DNA of 64,000 nucleotides from Molanna angustata (GCA_963576475.1 OY754980.1:2537567-2601566), one strand, 5' to 3'. Positions 1 through 11,799 are shown, numbered from the stretch's first letter. Notes: a model not told the origin generated them from the sequence alone. Program-made: numbers and translations.

Positions 1-8
1 TTATCGGT

Positions 9-131
9 CATTGATAAAGTCGATTTTCGAATAAATGAAGTCAATTAAAATAATGAATGTTAAATTATTAAATTAAATAAAATTCATTATTTTAATTGAC
101 TTCATTTATTCGAAAATCGACATTATCAATG
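9..131. repeat. Near-perfect inverted repeat, 50-bp arms, 23-bp loop
   Basis: Bases 9-58 and 82-131 are reverse complements with one mismatch. The outer sequence is CATTGATAA and the inner sequence TAATGAAT. This is the shape of a fold-back MITE in the host intron. I see no obvious target duplication and no coding capacity. Confidence 0.85.
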
Positions 132-1030
132 CATAAAACTTTGAAAATCTTAAAGAAGTTTATGACTTCTGTGTTAAAACAATAATTATTAAATAATTCC
201 CTCCCTATTCCCTCTTAACTCCCTCCTACCTCATCCTGTTTACATTACTCTTATAATATAATACTTACTTCTTATATGATTTATTAAAATTATTTTTTGT
301 AACACTGTGGAAAGCCATAATTACATTATAATTGTTGACTAATACAGTCCGAGAATGTTTCAACTTATATAAATGTGAGTGGAATAAACAACGTTTACCA
401 AAATTCTTATAAAATATATATTTTTACCTGTGTACTCTATTGTGGAAACATATTATTGGCATAATTGTTAATATTTCATTATTATTACCTTACCTTACTA
501 TATTCAGAAGTCACACTTCTTATCCTCATACCTATAATTCCTTTATCCTTCATCCCTTCCCAACCCATCCTTTTCCTATTTTTGGACATTATCATTATTA
601 TTTTAATTTATGTTTTTTTTATATAAAATTTTGCATTTTTATATTATTTACGTTTTCTTTGTCATGTATAGGTACCTATTAGTTTTTATTTTTTTTTTGC
701 TATATGTATTTTTTGTACTTGCTCGTACTTACTGTATTTTTTTTTTTTAGATATTTATTTTTTAATAAAAAGTAATACATTCTTATTTTCCCGCCAAACT
801 GCAAAGCAGTTTTTTGGCAGAGCAGATTCTCTCTTTCACATAATATTATAAATTTCACATTAATTATTTCAATAAACTTATCTCAAATATTAAAGATACA
901 GAGATTAAACAAAAATTTGAAAGAAAAAAAATTTGAAATTCGAAAGAAAAAAAAAATGTAAATAAACCTTACACATAATATACATTAGATATACCTATAA
1001 TTAATCAACAATAATAATTCAAAGTCTAAC
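132..1030. other. AT-rich intron, no gene seen
   Basis: Low-complexity AT-rich sequence with homopolymer T runs (around 625-760) and no open frame that looks protein-like. The predicted peptide at 440-682 is aromatic, low complexity and probably chance. Confidence 0.6.
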
Positions 1031-1252
1031 GAACGAAATTTAATAGTGTGGTTGACTGGTAGAAATTGGTCCCCCACATAATGTGATTTGTTTTGCATAA
1101 TAAAAGTGTTTCATTATTATTTCGGGCTCTTTAACACCTTCTCAGGTTTATCACCTGGTGGGATTTGGGGTAGCACGAGCAATGCTGCCAAGTGCTATCC
1201 TTACTGAGTATATAAAATGTGGTGTTTTGTGTGTTGGTGCCATGTGTAGTAT

Positions 1253-1850
1253 TTATGTTTTAGTAAGGTCAGTAGTGTCGTCGATTTGGAGGAATTTCCT
1301 CACCAGTCTGCATGTGTTTAATATGGCTGCTTTTTGCATGGTGACGTATGTGTATTTAGGTAATTTGATGGTTTCTAAACTGCTGAATATGTTTAATGGA
1401 ATAATTCCTGTGGTGGAAATTACTATTGGTACTATAATCACAGATTGCATGTCCCAGATTTGCTTGATTTCGTCTTGCAAGTCAGTGTATTTTCTAATTT
1501 TTTCGGTTGTCGTTGTTTCGATGTTGTGTGTATTTGGTACAACGATGTCAATTAACATTGTATGTTTATTTTGTTTATCTACAAGTGTAATATCTGGTCT
1601 ATTGTTATGTATGGTTCTATCAGTTAGGATGGATCTGTCAAAGTATAGTTTGTGAGTGGAGTTTTCAAGAACTGGTGTGGGTGTGTATTTATAATAAGGC
1701 ATTTTGTCATTTTTATTTATTAGTTTGTGTGCAATAGCTAATTCTTGGTGGATGATGTTTGCGATTTGATTGTGTCTGTGTGTATAGTCATTTTGTGTGA
1801 GAGTGACGCATGCCCCTGTAATGTGCTGGATGGTTTCTGACTTTTGGTGT
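1253..1850 (-). pseudogene. C-terminal endonuclease region of an R2/R4-type LINE
   Basis: Open on the minus strand from about 1850 to 1253, continuing upstream of the first ATG. The upstream part reads ETIQHITGACVTLTQNDY followed by an HRHNQIANIIHQ stretch. This Cys/His-rich module precedes the restriction-like endonuclease (RLE) of R2/R4/NeSL-type LINEs. Next come RPDITLVDKQN and MLIDIVVPN, which look like the PD...D catalytic motif of that endonuclease, then an EIKQIWDM segment. The frame ends at 1253 and a 3' UTR probably runs to about 1030. No reverse transcriptase remains, so this is a 5'-truncated copy. Assignment to the RLE group is from motif recognition. The exact clade is unknown. 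Confidence 0.6.
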
Positions 1851-1943
1851 CATTTTCTACATTACTGTATTAAGCTGTTTGTTTCCTAAATATAAATAAA
1901 TAAATAAATAAAACATTGAACATAGCAATTAAATATGTAGTAC

Positions 1944-2118
1944 CTGATTTCTGGTTCTTTGTACTGACAGTGTGGAGCTGCGAGGAATGCTCCTTTGACC
2001 AGAGCCTCTCTCAACTGTCCCCAAGGTCCCCATAGAGCCATATCCAGTTCCCTGATGGAGACACCCCAGAAGGCTCGCATTGTGTATCGCACTTGAGAGG
2101 ACACAGAATATCGCACCT
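1944..2118 (-). CDS. Host gene, coding exon 3; CGRRF1-like
   Basis: Exon of 175 bases. The acceptor is GTTTCAG|AG and the donor ATCAG|GTACTA. It starts with two bases that complete a Glu codon split from exon 2 and ends two bases into a codon (phase 2). It encodes 57 residues including AFWGVSIRELDMALWGPWG and QLREALVKGAFL. The pattern aromatic-WG-C/V-S-x-x-x-L-x-x-AL followed by an 'L-EAL' helix resembles the region of CGRRF1 that precedes its RING finger. The remaining exons, including the RING, must lie left of the window; I found no further exon in 1-1943. Intron 2, between this exon and 54947, is about 52.8 kb. An additional small exon inside it cannot be excluded, but the phases join directly. 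Confidence 0.72.
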
Positions 2119-2570
2119 CTGAAACAACAAAACCATATTTTATTTTTATTTTATTTTTAATTACTATTAAATCTTTATAGGTCATGACATGTGGTCTGTC
2201 CTCAATGTTTTGTGTTGTCCCAAGGCTTTGCTGAAAACCAGCAGCACTCCAAGGATACCTGGTAGTGTGCAGCTGAGCAAAAGCCTTTTTTTTGTCAATT
2301 GTAGTTCAAAATTTTGTGTATATTTTTTTTTTTGTTTGATGTAACAATAATGACAACAAATAAACGGTTTATTATTATTATTATTATTATATAAAACATT
2401 GATCAACTTTGTAGTGTCCGACAGAAGATCAGATTTTAGCCTAAGCCGAATGTTCGGCCCTAGCCGTAATCTTTGGCCGAAGCCGAAGGTTTTACTTTTT
2501 TAAGAAATTTTATTATATTGTATAATAGTTATAAAAATATTGATGCAAGACGTGAAGGAACAAATAGGTA

Positions 2571-2758
2571 ATTTTTTTTTTCTTTTTATTAAAAAACGAA
2601 TATGTCCTTGTTAAACAAGTACATATACATCTTCCTACGTTCCCTAAAATAAGCATAAATGCTTGTGCTATAGGTGAACGAAATCGGTCGAGGCAGGATT
2701 CGAACTCGCGACCACTGGATTGCTAGCCCAGCCATTAACCGCTCTTCCATCGACCCAT
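2571..2758 (-). mobile_element. tRNA-derived SINE, family 1, copy a
   Basis: On the minus strand the copy starts with the tRNA-like GGGTCGATGG and has A-box-like and B-box (GAGTTCGAATCC) sequence. A body containing GTTCACCTATAGCACAAGC follows, then CATATTCG and a T/A-rich tail. It belongs to the family also found at 8133, 12897, 27733 and 53401. A box and B box are the internal RNA polymerase III promoter in this class. Confidence 0.85.
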
Positions 2759-2854
2759 CTAAACTATTATTATAAATTATTAATACAGCACTTATAAAAT
2801 TTGTACCTAATTTCGAAGAGTTATCAACTTTTTACTCCTGGGGAGTTATGAATA

Positions 2855-4010
2855 AGCTATTTTTAAGGTCATTTTTTTTATTGCAGATTATCAACTAGTA
2901 TCATGCTGAGATTGTATTCTGAAATTTTCATTACAATGTATCTGTGTGTGTGTGTGTGCTGTGTACTATGTACGGCATGTTTATTCTACTTTATCGATTA
3001 TTGACAAGTACTCATACGATTCTTTTCAAATTTTCCAAATTTGTATATCTAATACTCCATTAGACCCCACTGGAATTTGAAGGATACCTGATCAGTGCTC
3101 CTCAATTTTTTTAACTGTCACATATGTCCGTGTAGACTCACCTTACCTTCTATCTAAATTAAATTTTTATTGCAAATCACGCAATTTCAGATCTCAGTTT
3201 TTGTTCTATGTCGACCGTCGATTCACAAATTATTCACAAAACAATTATATTAGGCGGAGTTGCTCCAATTACAATACATACTTTAGACAATTCGATATAA
3301 TACATAAATCACAAGCAGACTTCAAATCATACATTTTACAATTATTCAGTAAATAGTACCTATACCTAAATTTATTACCTACTTTCATCATAATTTGTCT
3401 CGCTCACACTTTCACCCTTAAATTTTAATTTACTATTATTTTTTCTGTCACAATTTATTATAATTTTTTTTTACCCTAAAATTTTTTTACTATTTTTTTC
3501 TGTAAAAATATGATTAAATATATATTACCTACTATATGTGAAAACATTTAATTGAGATGCAATGTATCATCCATATTTATTATAACTATTGTATATTCTT
3601 TTACCATTGTATCTTGTTTGTTTTCCCGAAATAAATAAATAAATAAAATATTTCAAAGTGACCCCAAGTTCAGGAAACTTAATATTTTATATTTTTATTT
3701 TTAAATTGTCAAAAAGGCACATCATTTTCATAAAATGGCATTGAAGAATTATCAAGTTTTCATAATAAAATATTTAAATCAAAAATAATTTAACAAACTC
3801 ATTTCTTGAAAATACTGAAAAATTTCCATACCTAATTTGAATACTTTATAGAATGACTTGTTAGTGAGGAGTTTAGCGTTGGCCACAACTCACCCATTTT
3901 ATAGAAATGCCCACATGTCGCTGGTTACTCCACATTGTGGGGAAGGACGTGATGGTATGAATGAATGAAAACAATGGTGCAAAAACAGTAATCATTGAGT
4001 ATGAATGTAT
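2855..4010 (+). repeat. Dispersed repeat X, copy 1 (interrupted)
   Basis: Shares long similarity with 24470-25045, 39690-40235 and (reverse) 46900-47345. Hallmarks are ATTGCAGATTATCAACTAGT, a TG microsatellite, CGGCGTGTTTATT-like sequence and a right end GAGTTTAGCGTTGGCCACAA. It is non-coding. The copy is split by a LINE 3' end at about 3119-3649. Compared with copy 2, the uninterrupted order reads AACTGTCAAATATTTC. Confidence 0.7.
3119..3649 (+). mobile_element. 5'-truncated LINE 3' end in repeat X
   Basis: The block breaks repeat X between AACTGTCA and ATATTTCAAAGTGACC. One frame at 3258-3356 ends in a typical LINE C-terminus (FRQFDIIHKSQADFKSYILQ then LFSK and stop). An AT-rich 3' UTR ends in (AAAT)n at about 3632-3649. 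The upstream reverse transcriptase is missing. Confidence 0.6.
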
Positions 4011-4741
4011 ATACAATCTTTATATTATGTAGGGAATCAGAGAAATGAATTTGATCTATGGGAATGACTGATTAACTGAGATTTTTTTTTTTTTAAATGG
4101 AGTGGCCTGGGAGTGTGGAGTATAGCGTTAGCCACAATTCACTCGTTTTCTACTGAAATGTTTTCTATCTGTACTTTTAAACAATGAACATTAACCAGTA
4201 TTTAACTGTTGTGTTAGTGGCTGATGGAAAAAGAGGCTTATTTTTGGTCAAAGCTAAAGGTGTTTATTTTGGCTGATGGTGGCCGAAGCCGAATGATCGG
4301 TAGGATACTATAAACTTGACGGAATTTGGTTAATGATGCAGGATCATTCCAGGGACCCCGATGTTATGTAGCTCTATGAAACAAAGCTTTTTTAATTCCT
4401 TTACAGAAATTCCTCTTGCTTAATAAAGCATTGAGACATTTGGAGCATAATTATTATTTCATAAAACCATTAGTAAAATTTAACTGATAGATAATATTTA
4501 TTTCCACCAGGAAAAGCTTGACATTTGTTTAATGCATCTAACCTTTCAAAAGTAATAGAGAAATAGAATAGATAATATATAATTATAGTTTTATAATGGA
4601 AATAAATGGATATCTGTGTCACAAGGTTAAAAACAAGTGTTGCCAGAAATCGCATGATAAAAAAATAATTTCCTGATGCAGTATGTATTGCCGTTGCATG
4701 CACACAGTGAATTATTTTAATAATTCATTGAAAAACCAAGG

Positions 4742-5160
4742 GCATTTTTACTCTCCACTGCTATTGTATAGTGGAGAGTCATGATTTTTTTATATCAATC
4801 AATTTCTCAACGGGTATCATGTAGAGTGCAACACTGAGTTTCCTCATGTTTTTTTTTTGTATATATGGCGTATCTTATCTACAGCCCAAACTATGAGTCC
4901 GATTGACTTTATATTGATATCATTATATGTGTAAAGTGGCTAGACACCGAGCTGGTTAGTTTTCCATAGACATCTGCTCATTTCTTCTCTGTGATTTCAT
5001 CTGTCAATACTTTCAAAATGCTCTCACGGACATGGAATTTTGACTTTTTTAATTTTAATACAATAAAAATATATTTTTTTTCTTCATACGTTGCTATAAC
5101 TTTGTGGCACATTTAAAATATTTTCGCAAATTGAATTTTGGTACAAATTTATTTTGTTTT
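4742..5160 (+). repeat. Dispersed repeat W, copy 1
   Basis: Starts with a small palindrome (CTCTCCACTGC...GTGGAGAG) and continues AATTTCTCAACGGGTATCAT. It matches the reverse complement of 52925-53341 and, at the other end, 60537-60890. It is non-coding. Its right half has diverged or been lost next to the MITE at 5171. Confidence 0.55.
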
Positions 5161-5170
5161 AACCACTATG

Positions 5171-5594
5171 GGCCGGTATTGCAGTCTCAGTTTAAGAGCT
5201 AAACTCAAGTTTTACAAAAATATAGCGTATTACAGTGTCCGTTTAGGCATAATATTCCCTCAAATACGTCACTAAAACGACAAATATTTAACTCAACGTT
5301 TCTGGCGGATTAAGTACTTAACGGTGAGTCAACTGTCATTTCTTGTCTCGTTGCTAGGCAACGCGTGTTGTTGTGTTCTATCACTAGAGGCGTTAGTTGT
5401 ATCGACGGTGGCGCCACACAACAAAACAAACTGACAGCCATATTGAAACAAACATGAAATATGTCTATAATTGAAGATTAAGTAACTGACATGTCATTCT
5501 GCACTGTAATACGCTAGTGGAATTTAATCTTCCTCTAACATTAATCTAGAGTTAACTAACTCAATGAGTTGAGGGCCGACTGTAATACCGGGCC
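5171..5594. mobile_element. Non-autonomous DNA transposon (MITE), 424 bp
   Basis: The left end GGCCGGTATTGCAGTC is matched by the reverse complement of the right end, GGCCCGGTATTACAGTC. Both are flanked by TATG (5167-5170 and 5595-5598), or TAT if the end is set one base out. A short duplication and GGGCC-type ends fit Harbinger/Tourist-like MITEs. There is no open frame. The interior has an unusually GC-rich patch around 5330-5420. Confidence 0.7.
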
Positions 5595-5860
5595 TATGAA
5601 TACTTGGTGTCTAACCAGTTTTCAGAGTTGACCGCTCCCTCCTCAGGACAGACTTGTACAAGTCTGTCCTTGTTAAAACAAAATAAATTTGTACAAAAAT
5701 TCAATTTGAAAAAAAAATATATTTATTTATATGTTAAGAGGAAAAAACAATTTTACATCACACACATAGATTTTTGTTTTATACATAAATTTGATATATA
5801 TGTGGAATCACATTATTTCCCATAGAGAAGATACAAAGACAAATGCACACTAAATTACCT

Positions 5861-5866
5861 TCTAAT

Positions 5867-5901
<35 letters not shown>

Positions 5902-7650
5902 TATATATACGGCTAGAAGCCTTTTACAATAAAAATATGTACAGTAGTTACAACAAAAGTATTTAAAAAAATGATGAAAACGATGAGATACAAAATAACA
6001 ATTAACTAAAAATTAACACACTAAAATAACAATTATAATAATAATAGATTCACAAAACAAAGTCAAAAAGCATAATAACTAAAAATCTAGAAATGATGTG
6101 AAATCACCAGATATCTACCATACAAAAAATCGAAAATAAGAAAGCAATAAAAAAAATAATAAACAAAAACACATCATAAACTATTAACTAGAAAGAATAA
6201 AACAATTCAACAATCAATGATTGATGCATGATAATGATGAAAAACAGTCAATGTACATAAATAAAGAAAGAAACATTATGTTAGTTATGTATGCATGATG
6301 GCGGTAGCGGTAGAAGGGTGTAGAGCTCTAAGCAACGTGCTCTTGTACTGAGACAAACCAGAGTTAAACACATCTACTAAATGTGCATACTTATTACCTA
6401 GTCTATGCAGTCTAGGTATAAGGGAACTTATGTGTGTATTTGTTCTGGTATTGTCACAGTAAAAAAGCGTTGGTAACCGAGTAGATCGTATTGGCGCATG
6501 AAACAATATTAAACACAGAATGTCAGGGATGTCAAAATATGAATTTATAATTTTATAGAGTAAAGTCAAATCAAACACAACTCTCCTGTCGGATAGTGAC
6601 AAAAGACCCGTAAAAATTAATAATTCTGTATAATTAATATTTTCAATTGGAATATGAATATGAAGTTAATGTAGCGTAGAAATTTATTTTGGATACGTTC
6701 AAGTGAATTTATATGGACATTATAATGTGGACACCAAACAGATGAATTGTATTCGACCCGACTTCTAACAAGAGAACAGTATAAAAGTTTAATTGTTTGA
6801 ATATTAGAAAAAGAGTTGCATGTACGTAAAACAAATCCAAGGGTTTTCATAGCCTTGTTTATTATATTGTTAATATGACTTACAAATGACAATTTCTCAT
6901 CAAATAACACACCAAGATCATTGATTTCACTGACAGAATTCAAAAAAATATCCTCGATAGAATAATTAAATATGATAGGATTTTTAATTCTATGAAATCT
7001 TATAACTTGGCATTTGATTTACACCAATCGTTCAGTCTGTTTAGATTTTGTTGAATAATTTTACAATCCTGGATATTTCTAATCACACTAAATATTTTCA
7101 TATCGTCTGCGAAAATCAAAATCATCACATCCTGAAATATAGTAACAATGTCATTTATAAAAACCAAAAATAAAATTGGACCTAAATGGGACCCTTGTGG
7201 GACACCACTGGTTGTTCTAAATTTAAATGAAGAGAAGGAATTAATTTTGACATATAGCTCCCTATTGCAAATGTATGACTCAATCCAATTTAAAAAATGA
7301 CCACTAATACCTGATTTGTTAAGTTTGTGTAGCAGTAACTTATGATCAACTTTGTCGAATGCCTTACTAAAATCTGTATATATTGAATCGACTTGTCGTT
7401 TGTCAGCCAAAGCATTCACAATATAATTTTGATATACTACAAGGTTCGTCAAAGTTGATCTGCCAGACATAAAACCATGTTGGTTAGTCACAATAATCTT
7501 ATTTATTTCATTCGAAATATTATCTAGAACAACATTTTCAAATAATTTAGGTATAGCGGATAATATGCAAATCGGTCTATAATTGGAAACATCTCTCTTA
7601 TCTCCTTTTTTAAAAACAGGCACAAGATGACTTATTCTAATGTATGAAAC
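5861..7650 (-). pseudogene. Jockey-type LINE, 5'-truncated and frameshifted
   Basis: On the minus strand the reverse transcriptase is open from about 7640 to 7000. Motifs in order are PVFKKGDKRDVSNYRPI, FMSGRSTLTNL, IYTDFSKAFDKVDH, SGVPQGSHLGPILFL and the catalytic FADD. A small deletion near 7005 shifts the frame into 6943-6617 (NDLGVLFDEKLSF, NSSVWCPHY). A second shift near 6650 leads to the C-terminal part at 6602-6285. The 3' UTR ends in a (TAAA)n tail, seen as (TTTA)n at about 5863-5905. No endonuclease domain remains. GVPQGS-x-LGP and FADD are typical of Jockey/CR1-group LINEs. It is a dead copy. Confidence 0.8.
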
Positions 7651-7654
7651 ACGA

Positions 7655-8132
7655 ATAAATATTGTATATCACCTGATATGTGATATACAAAATTTTATCG
7701 TGCAAAAAAGGTAAAATTTAGAGGTACTTTTCAAATAGCAAGAATAGTTATTAAAATATTATAATAATAAAAAAAACTTAGCCGGTAGATGTTCAAATTC
7801 TCTTTCGATTGAAGTAAAAATCTACTTCATAGGCCTTATAGTTTTTAAGTTACTTACGATAAAAAAATAAAAAAGGGTTTTACTAATACTAATTTTACAA
7901 GAAAAGTTAAAAAAAAAATTAAAAAAAAAAACTCATGCAATAGAATAAAGATGTACATACAGACTGTTCCTTATTTCAAAGACGTATCTTTTGATGGTAC
8001 TGGGGAAATTATTTTCAAAATATACTATATAGCCTACTATAGCCACTTAAAATTCATCCATATAACATAATTTCCTCAATAGTGCATTCCAGTCATACCT
8101 ACCCAGGTCCTAAGAGGCTGTATCTGAGATCT
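7655..8132. other. AT-rich spacer, repeat similar to 54290-54510
   Basis: No gene. The stretch from about 7790 to 8090 resembles the reverse complement of 54290-54510. Shared words include GCAATAGAATAAAGA, GACGTATCTTTTGA and a poly-A/T patch. It is probably the 3' region of a shared repeat. Confidence 0.45.
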
Positions 8133-8316
8133 TTTTTTTTTTTTTAAAAAATGAATATGTCCTTCTTAAAGAATTACATATACATCATCCTACGTTCCCT
8201 AAAATAAGCTAATAAATGCTTGTGCTATAGGTGAACGAAATCGGTCGAGGCAGGATTCGAACTCGCGACCACTGGATTACTAGTCCAGCGCGCAAACCGC
8301 TCTGCCACCGACCCAT
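8133..8316 (-). mobile_element. tRNA-derived SINE, family 1, copy b
   Basis: Minus-strand copy with the full tRNA-like head ending in CGACCCAT on the plus strand. It has a B box (seen as GGATTCGAACTCGCG), body and A/T-rich tail at 8133-8150. ATCTTTTTTT-like sequence on both sides may be the target duplication. Confidence 0.85.
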
Positions 8317-8689
8317 ATAAAATCTTTTTTTACAATTTCCCTTTTTGAATATAGATTCAGATACCATAAAAATATCAGTATTGTTATTAAAGTTTCCACA
8401 TACAATAGATGTATTCAGGTATTGCCAACCTTTCAAGAAGGAAAAAAATGCAGATTTACATGTTGGCCACATCCCACTAGTTTTGTAATGGCATTCAAGC
8501 AATTAAATTTAATGCACGCATTATTTTATGTGTTTCGTCATTATTAATGACATTTTAATTACTAGCGATTTTTGTTGTACATATCTGAAATTATAGTCGT
8601 TGACCACCGCAGCATAGTAGTAAGATGTTTGACTCCTATGCTGGTGTCCAAGATTTGATTCCAAACAGAAGAAAAGTTTAATAAAAAAA

Positions 8690-9080
8690 TGTTTTTAGGA
8701 CAAGTCTTGCAAATTCATGGTCATGGTCTTGTATAGAGAGGGAAAACGGTATAGAGAGGATCAACTCGGCAGCAGACTCTGGATGACACCATCTGAGGAA
8801 GTGAACACCGAGTTTGGTTTGGACTTTCCAACATGGAAGACCCTTAAAAGACTGAGAGTGGGGGTGACTAGATGTAAAAGGAACCAACAGAGGTGGGTAT
8901 TACTGGAGGGAGAAGATATATGCTGTGACTGCGGAGAGGAACAGAATGATGCCCATCTACTAATATGCTGACAAATGAAGATGATATGCAGCACAGATGA
9001 CTTAAAAACAGCGAACGACAGTGCGATATCCGTCGCAGCCTATTGGAGTGGCAAGGTCTAAGGTCTGGACCCGTAAAGTA
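8690..9080 (+). pseudogene. LINE C-terminal fragment with CCHC-like motif
   Basis: The frame opening at 8717 reads WKTLKRLRVGVTRCKRNQQRW followed by CCDCGEEQNDAHLLIC. This Cys/His zinc-binding-like segment ends the second ORF of many Jockey/R1-type LINEs. A stop right after LLIC interrupts it. The same frame continues to AAYWSGKV and stop at about 9060. A (GTAA)n tail at 9072-9091 leads directly into the 93-bp array. Confidence 0.6.
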
Positions 9081-9092
9081 AGTAAGTAAGTA

Positions 9093-9836
9093 GCTCATCA
9101 CTTATTATTTCTTACGCAAATTTTGCTTCTCTGGGCAAGTAACACTATTTAGTAAGGAGAAATTACAGCAAGTAAATCGGCATTAGCTCATCACTTACTA
9201 TTTCTTACGCAAATCTTGCTTCTCTGGGCAAGAAACACTGTTTAGTAAAGAGAAATTACAACAAGTAAATCGGCATTGGCTCATCACTTACTATTTCTTA
9301 CGCAAATCTTGCTTCTCTGGGCAAGAAACACTGTTTAGTAAAGAGAAATTACAACAAGTAAATCGGCATTGGCTCATCACTTACTATTTCTTACGCAAAT
9401 CTTGCTTCTCTGGGCAAGAAACACTGTTTAGTAAAGAGAAATTACAACAAGTAAATCGGCATTGGCTCATCACTTACTATTTCTTACGCAAATTTTGCTT
9501 CTCTGGGCAAGAAACACTGTTTAGTAAAGAGAAATTACAACAAGTAAATCGGCATTGGCTCATCACTTACTATTTCTTACGCAAATCTTGCTTCTCTGGG
9601 CAAGAAACACTGTTTAGTAAGGAGAAATTACAACAAGTAAATCGGCATTGGCTCATCACTTACTATTTCTTACGCAAATCTTGCTTCTCTGGGCAAGAAA
9701 CACTGTTTAGTAAAGAGAAATTACAACAAGTAAATCGGCATTAGCTCATCACTTACTATTTCTTACGCAAATCTTGCTTCTCTGGGCAAGAAACACTGTT
9801 TAGTAAGGAGAAATTACAGCAAGTAAATCGAAAAGA
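9093..9836 (+). repeat. Satellite: eight copies of a 93-bp unit
   Basis: Units start at GCTCATCAC at 9093, 9186, 9279, 9372, 9465, 9558, 9651 and 9744, so the spacing is exactly 93 bp. Only a few substitutions separate the copies; the first is the most divergent. The array starts at the tail of the LINE fragment. It has no coding capacity. The near identity suggests recent expansion or ongoing homogenisation. Confidence 0.97.
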
Positions 9837-10645
9837 ATTTTGAGGGCACATTTTTCAAGTTTTTTTAACATATTATGTTATTTGTTTATATAAATTTGAT
9901 GTGAGGTCATTGTACACATTATTGTAAGTACATGAAGTTAATAAACAAATTATAAAACAATTTGTCACTAGCATACATTAAACATCTCAATTAATAAAAT
10001 TTCCATAATTTTAATTAAGTTTTTTGATACACCATTTTTTTCCTTATTAGATACTATTTTTTAATTATTTTATTTTCCAATTCATCAGCGCCCGTTGCGC
10101 CTGCGTCTTTTGAACAAATAGCCAGTAAGACTCTATGGCGGAAAATTTATGATTTTAAATATTTTTACATTGAAAACAGTAAAATATAATTGTTGCATCT
10201 AATCGAATAAAATTCAAATGTTATTAACGCTCAGTCAGAAACGCATAGCTTTGTTAACTTTGTATGAAATACAAAAATTTTCAATTTCATCAAAATATCA
10301 AATGAATCAAGCTGGAAACTGATAGTTGTAACATACATTTATTTATTTCGGTTTCGGTTTATCTAGTCGGGAGGTTAGTTAAAAATTGCGGTACAGACAG
10401 ACAAGTGAATATGGTGTAAAAAAAACTCGCCACTTGCGTATTTGCAAGGAAATGCTCATAAATTAAAATAATGCTTGGGAGTGTTGCGTGAACGGGCCTA
10501 GGAGTGGCCAGTGGCACAGTCTACAGTCTATGAAATGTAGATATAAAATAAAATTGAAGTTAAATGAAATGAAGATACAGTGCCTTATTATCCGAAGATT
10601 CTCACTGACTTGTCTGTTTCCAGAGATCTTGGTCACTTCTCTGAT
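9837..10645. other. AT-rich intron, no gene seen
   Basis: I see nothing interpretable apart from scattered A/T runs. Confidence 0.5.
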
Positions 10646-10646
10646 G

Positions 10647-10649
<3 letters not shown>

Positions 10650-10680
<31 letters not shown>
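10650..10680. repeat. (AT)n microsatellite
   Basis: Pure alternating AT of about 30 bases. Confidence 0.95.
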
Positions 10681-10682
<2 letters not shown>

Positions 10683-10869
10683 ATTTGAAGTAGCCGACTT
10701 GCTGTTTGTTCTTTTTGCACCATGGTGCCGAGATTGCTAATCAAGAGGGCTCCATGAGCTACTCATGCATTGTTTTTTTTTGTCGTTCATTCTAGCGTTC
10801 TGCGAAGGGGCCGTTGACAGTCCCCATATGCGGAGCGGGCGGTGGTGGAAGTAGCGAGTATCGAGTAGC

Positions 10870-11530
10870 GAAATGAAGATACAATGAAATTGAAATGAAA
10901 TAAAATGTAGATACAAAATAAATTGAAATGAAATGAAATGTAGATACAAAATAAAATGAAATGTAGATACAAAATAAATGAAAATGAAATTAAATGAAAT
11001 GTAGATACAAAATAAAATGAAATGTAGATAAAAAATAAATGAAAATGAAATTAAATGAAATGTAGATACAAAATAAAATGAAATGTAGATACAAAATAAA
11101 TGAAAATGAAATTAAATGAAATGTAGATACAAAATAAAATGAAATGTAGATAAAAAATAAATGAAAATGAAATTAAATGAAATGTAGATACAAAATAAAA
11201 TGAAATGTAGATAAAAAATAAATGAAAATGAAATTAAATGAAATGTAGATACAAAATAAAATGAAATGAAATGTAGATACAAAATAAAATGAAATGTACA
11301 TAAAAAATAAATGAAAATGAAATGTAGATACAAAATAAAATGAAATGTAGATAAAAAATAAATGAAAATGAAATTAAATGAAATGTAGATACAAAATAAA
11401 ATGAAATGAAATGTAGATACAAAATAAAATGAAATGTACATAAAAAATAAATGAAAATGAAATGTAGATACAAAATAAAATGAAATGTAGATAAAAAATA
11501 AATGAAAATGAAATGTAGATACAAAATACA
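10870..11530. repeat. 61-bp tandem array (AAATGAAATGTAGATAC type)
   Basis: Purine-rich array. TGAAAATGAAATT recurs at about 10979, 11040, 11101, 11162 and 11223 (period 61), then becomes irregular to 11530. Each unit contains two variants of ATGAAATGTAGATA. Long open frames on the minus strand are artefacts of the repeat. Confidence 0.9.
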
Positions 11531-11799
11531 AATCAGTCTACAATATCACCATTCATAAATTACAATAAGTTGTATAACCTTACAGCCAAAAACCTTTATA
11601 CATATGTACCTACCCATATTAAAATCAACCATTTTTTACTTTTTATTTTATAATTCGTACATTGCCCCCCGTTTTACGGTATGTGTTAAGTTTATATTTG
11701 TTTTTTTAAAGGTCGTAAAAAAGTCTCACAGAGTCAATTTAATCGGTAAAAAATATGGCCGGAATAATATCGTCGTTCTTTTGTCCATATTTGAATTTA

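Larger units (their letters stand above)
2412..4311. mobile_element. Possible decayed hAT-type element with nested insertions
   Basis: The left end TAGTGTCCGACAGAAG and the reverse complement of the right end, TAGTATCCTACCGATC, look like divergent terminal repeats. Both are followed inside by GCCGAA/TTCGGC-rich subterminal sequence like that of the well-defined hAT at 59606-60428. Inside lie a SINE (2571), a dispersed repeat copy (2855-4010) and a LINE tail (3119-3649). The flanks CAACTTTG and TAAACTTG are only partly alike, so no clean 8-bp duplication supports it. Confidence 0.35.

Noticed and set aside
1158..1655. Plus-strand frame of 165 codons
   Set aside because: It is the shadow of the minus-strand LINE endonuclease frame, which has recognisable motifs; the plus product is only hydrophobic.
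9093..9836. Regular 93-bp repeats as a CRISPR-like array
   Set aside because: There are no unique spacers between short repeats; the whole unit is repeated, and the genome is eukaryotic.
11112..11531. Long minus-strand frames rich in Phe, Tyr and His
   Set aside because: They are translations of the 61-bp purine-rich tandem array and carry no domain.
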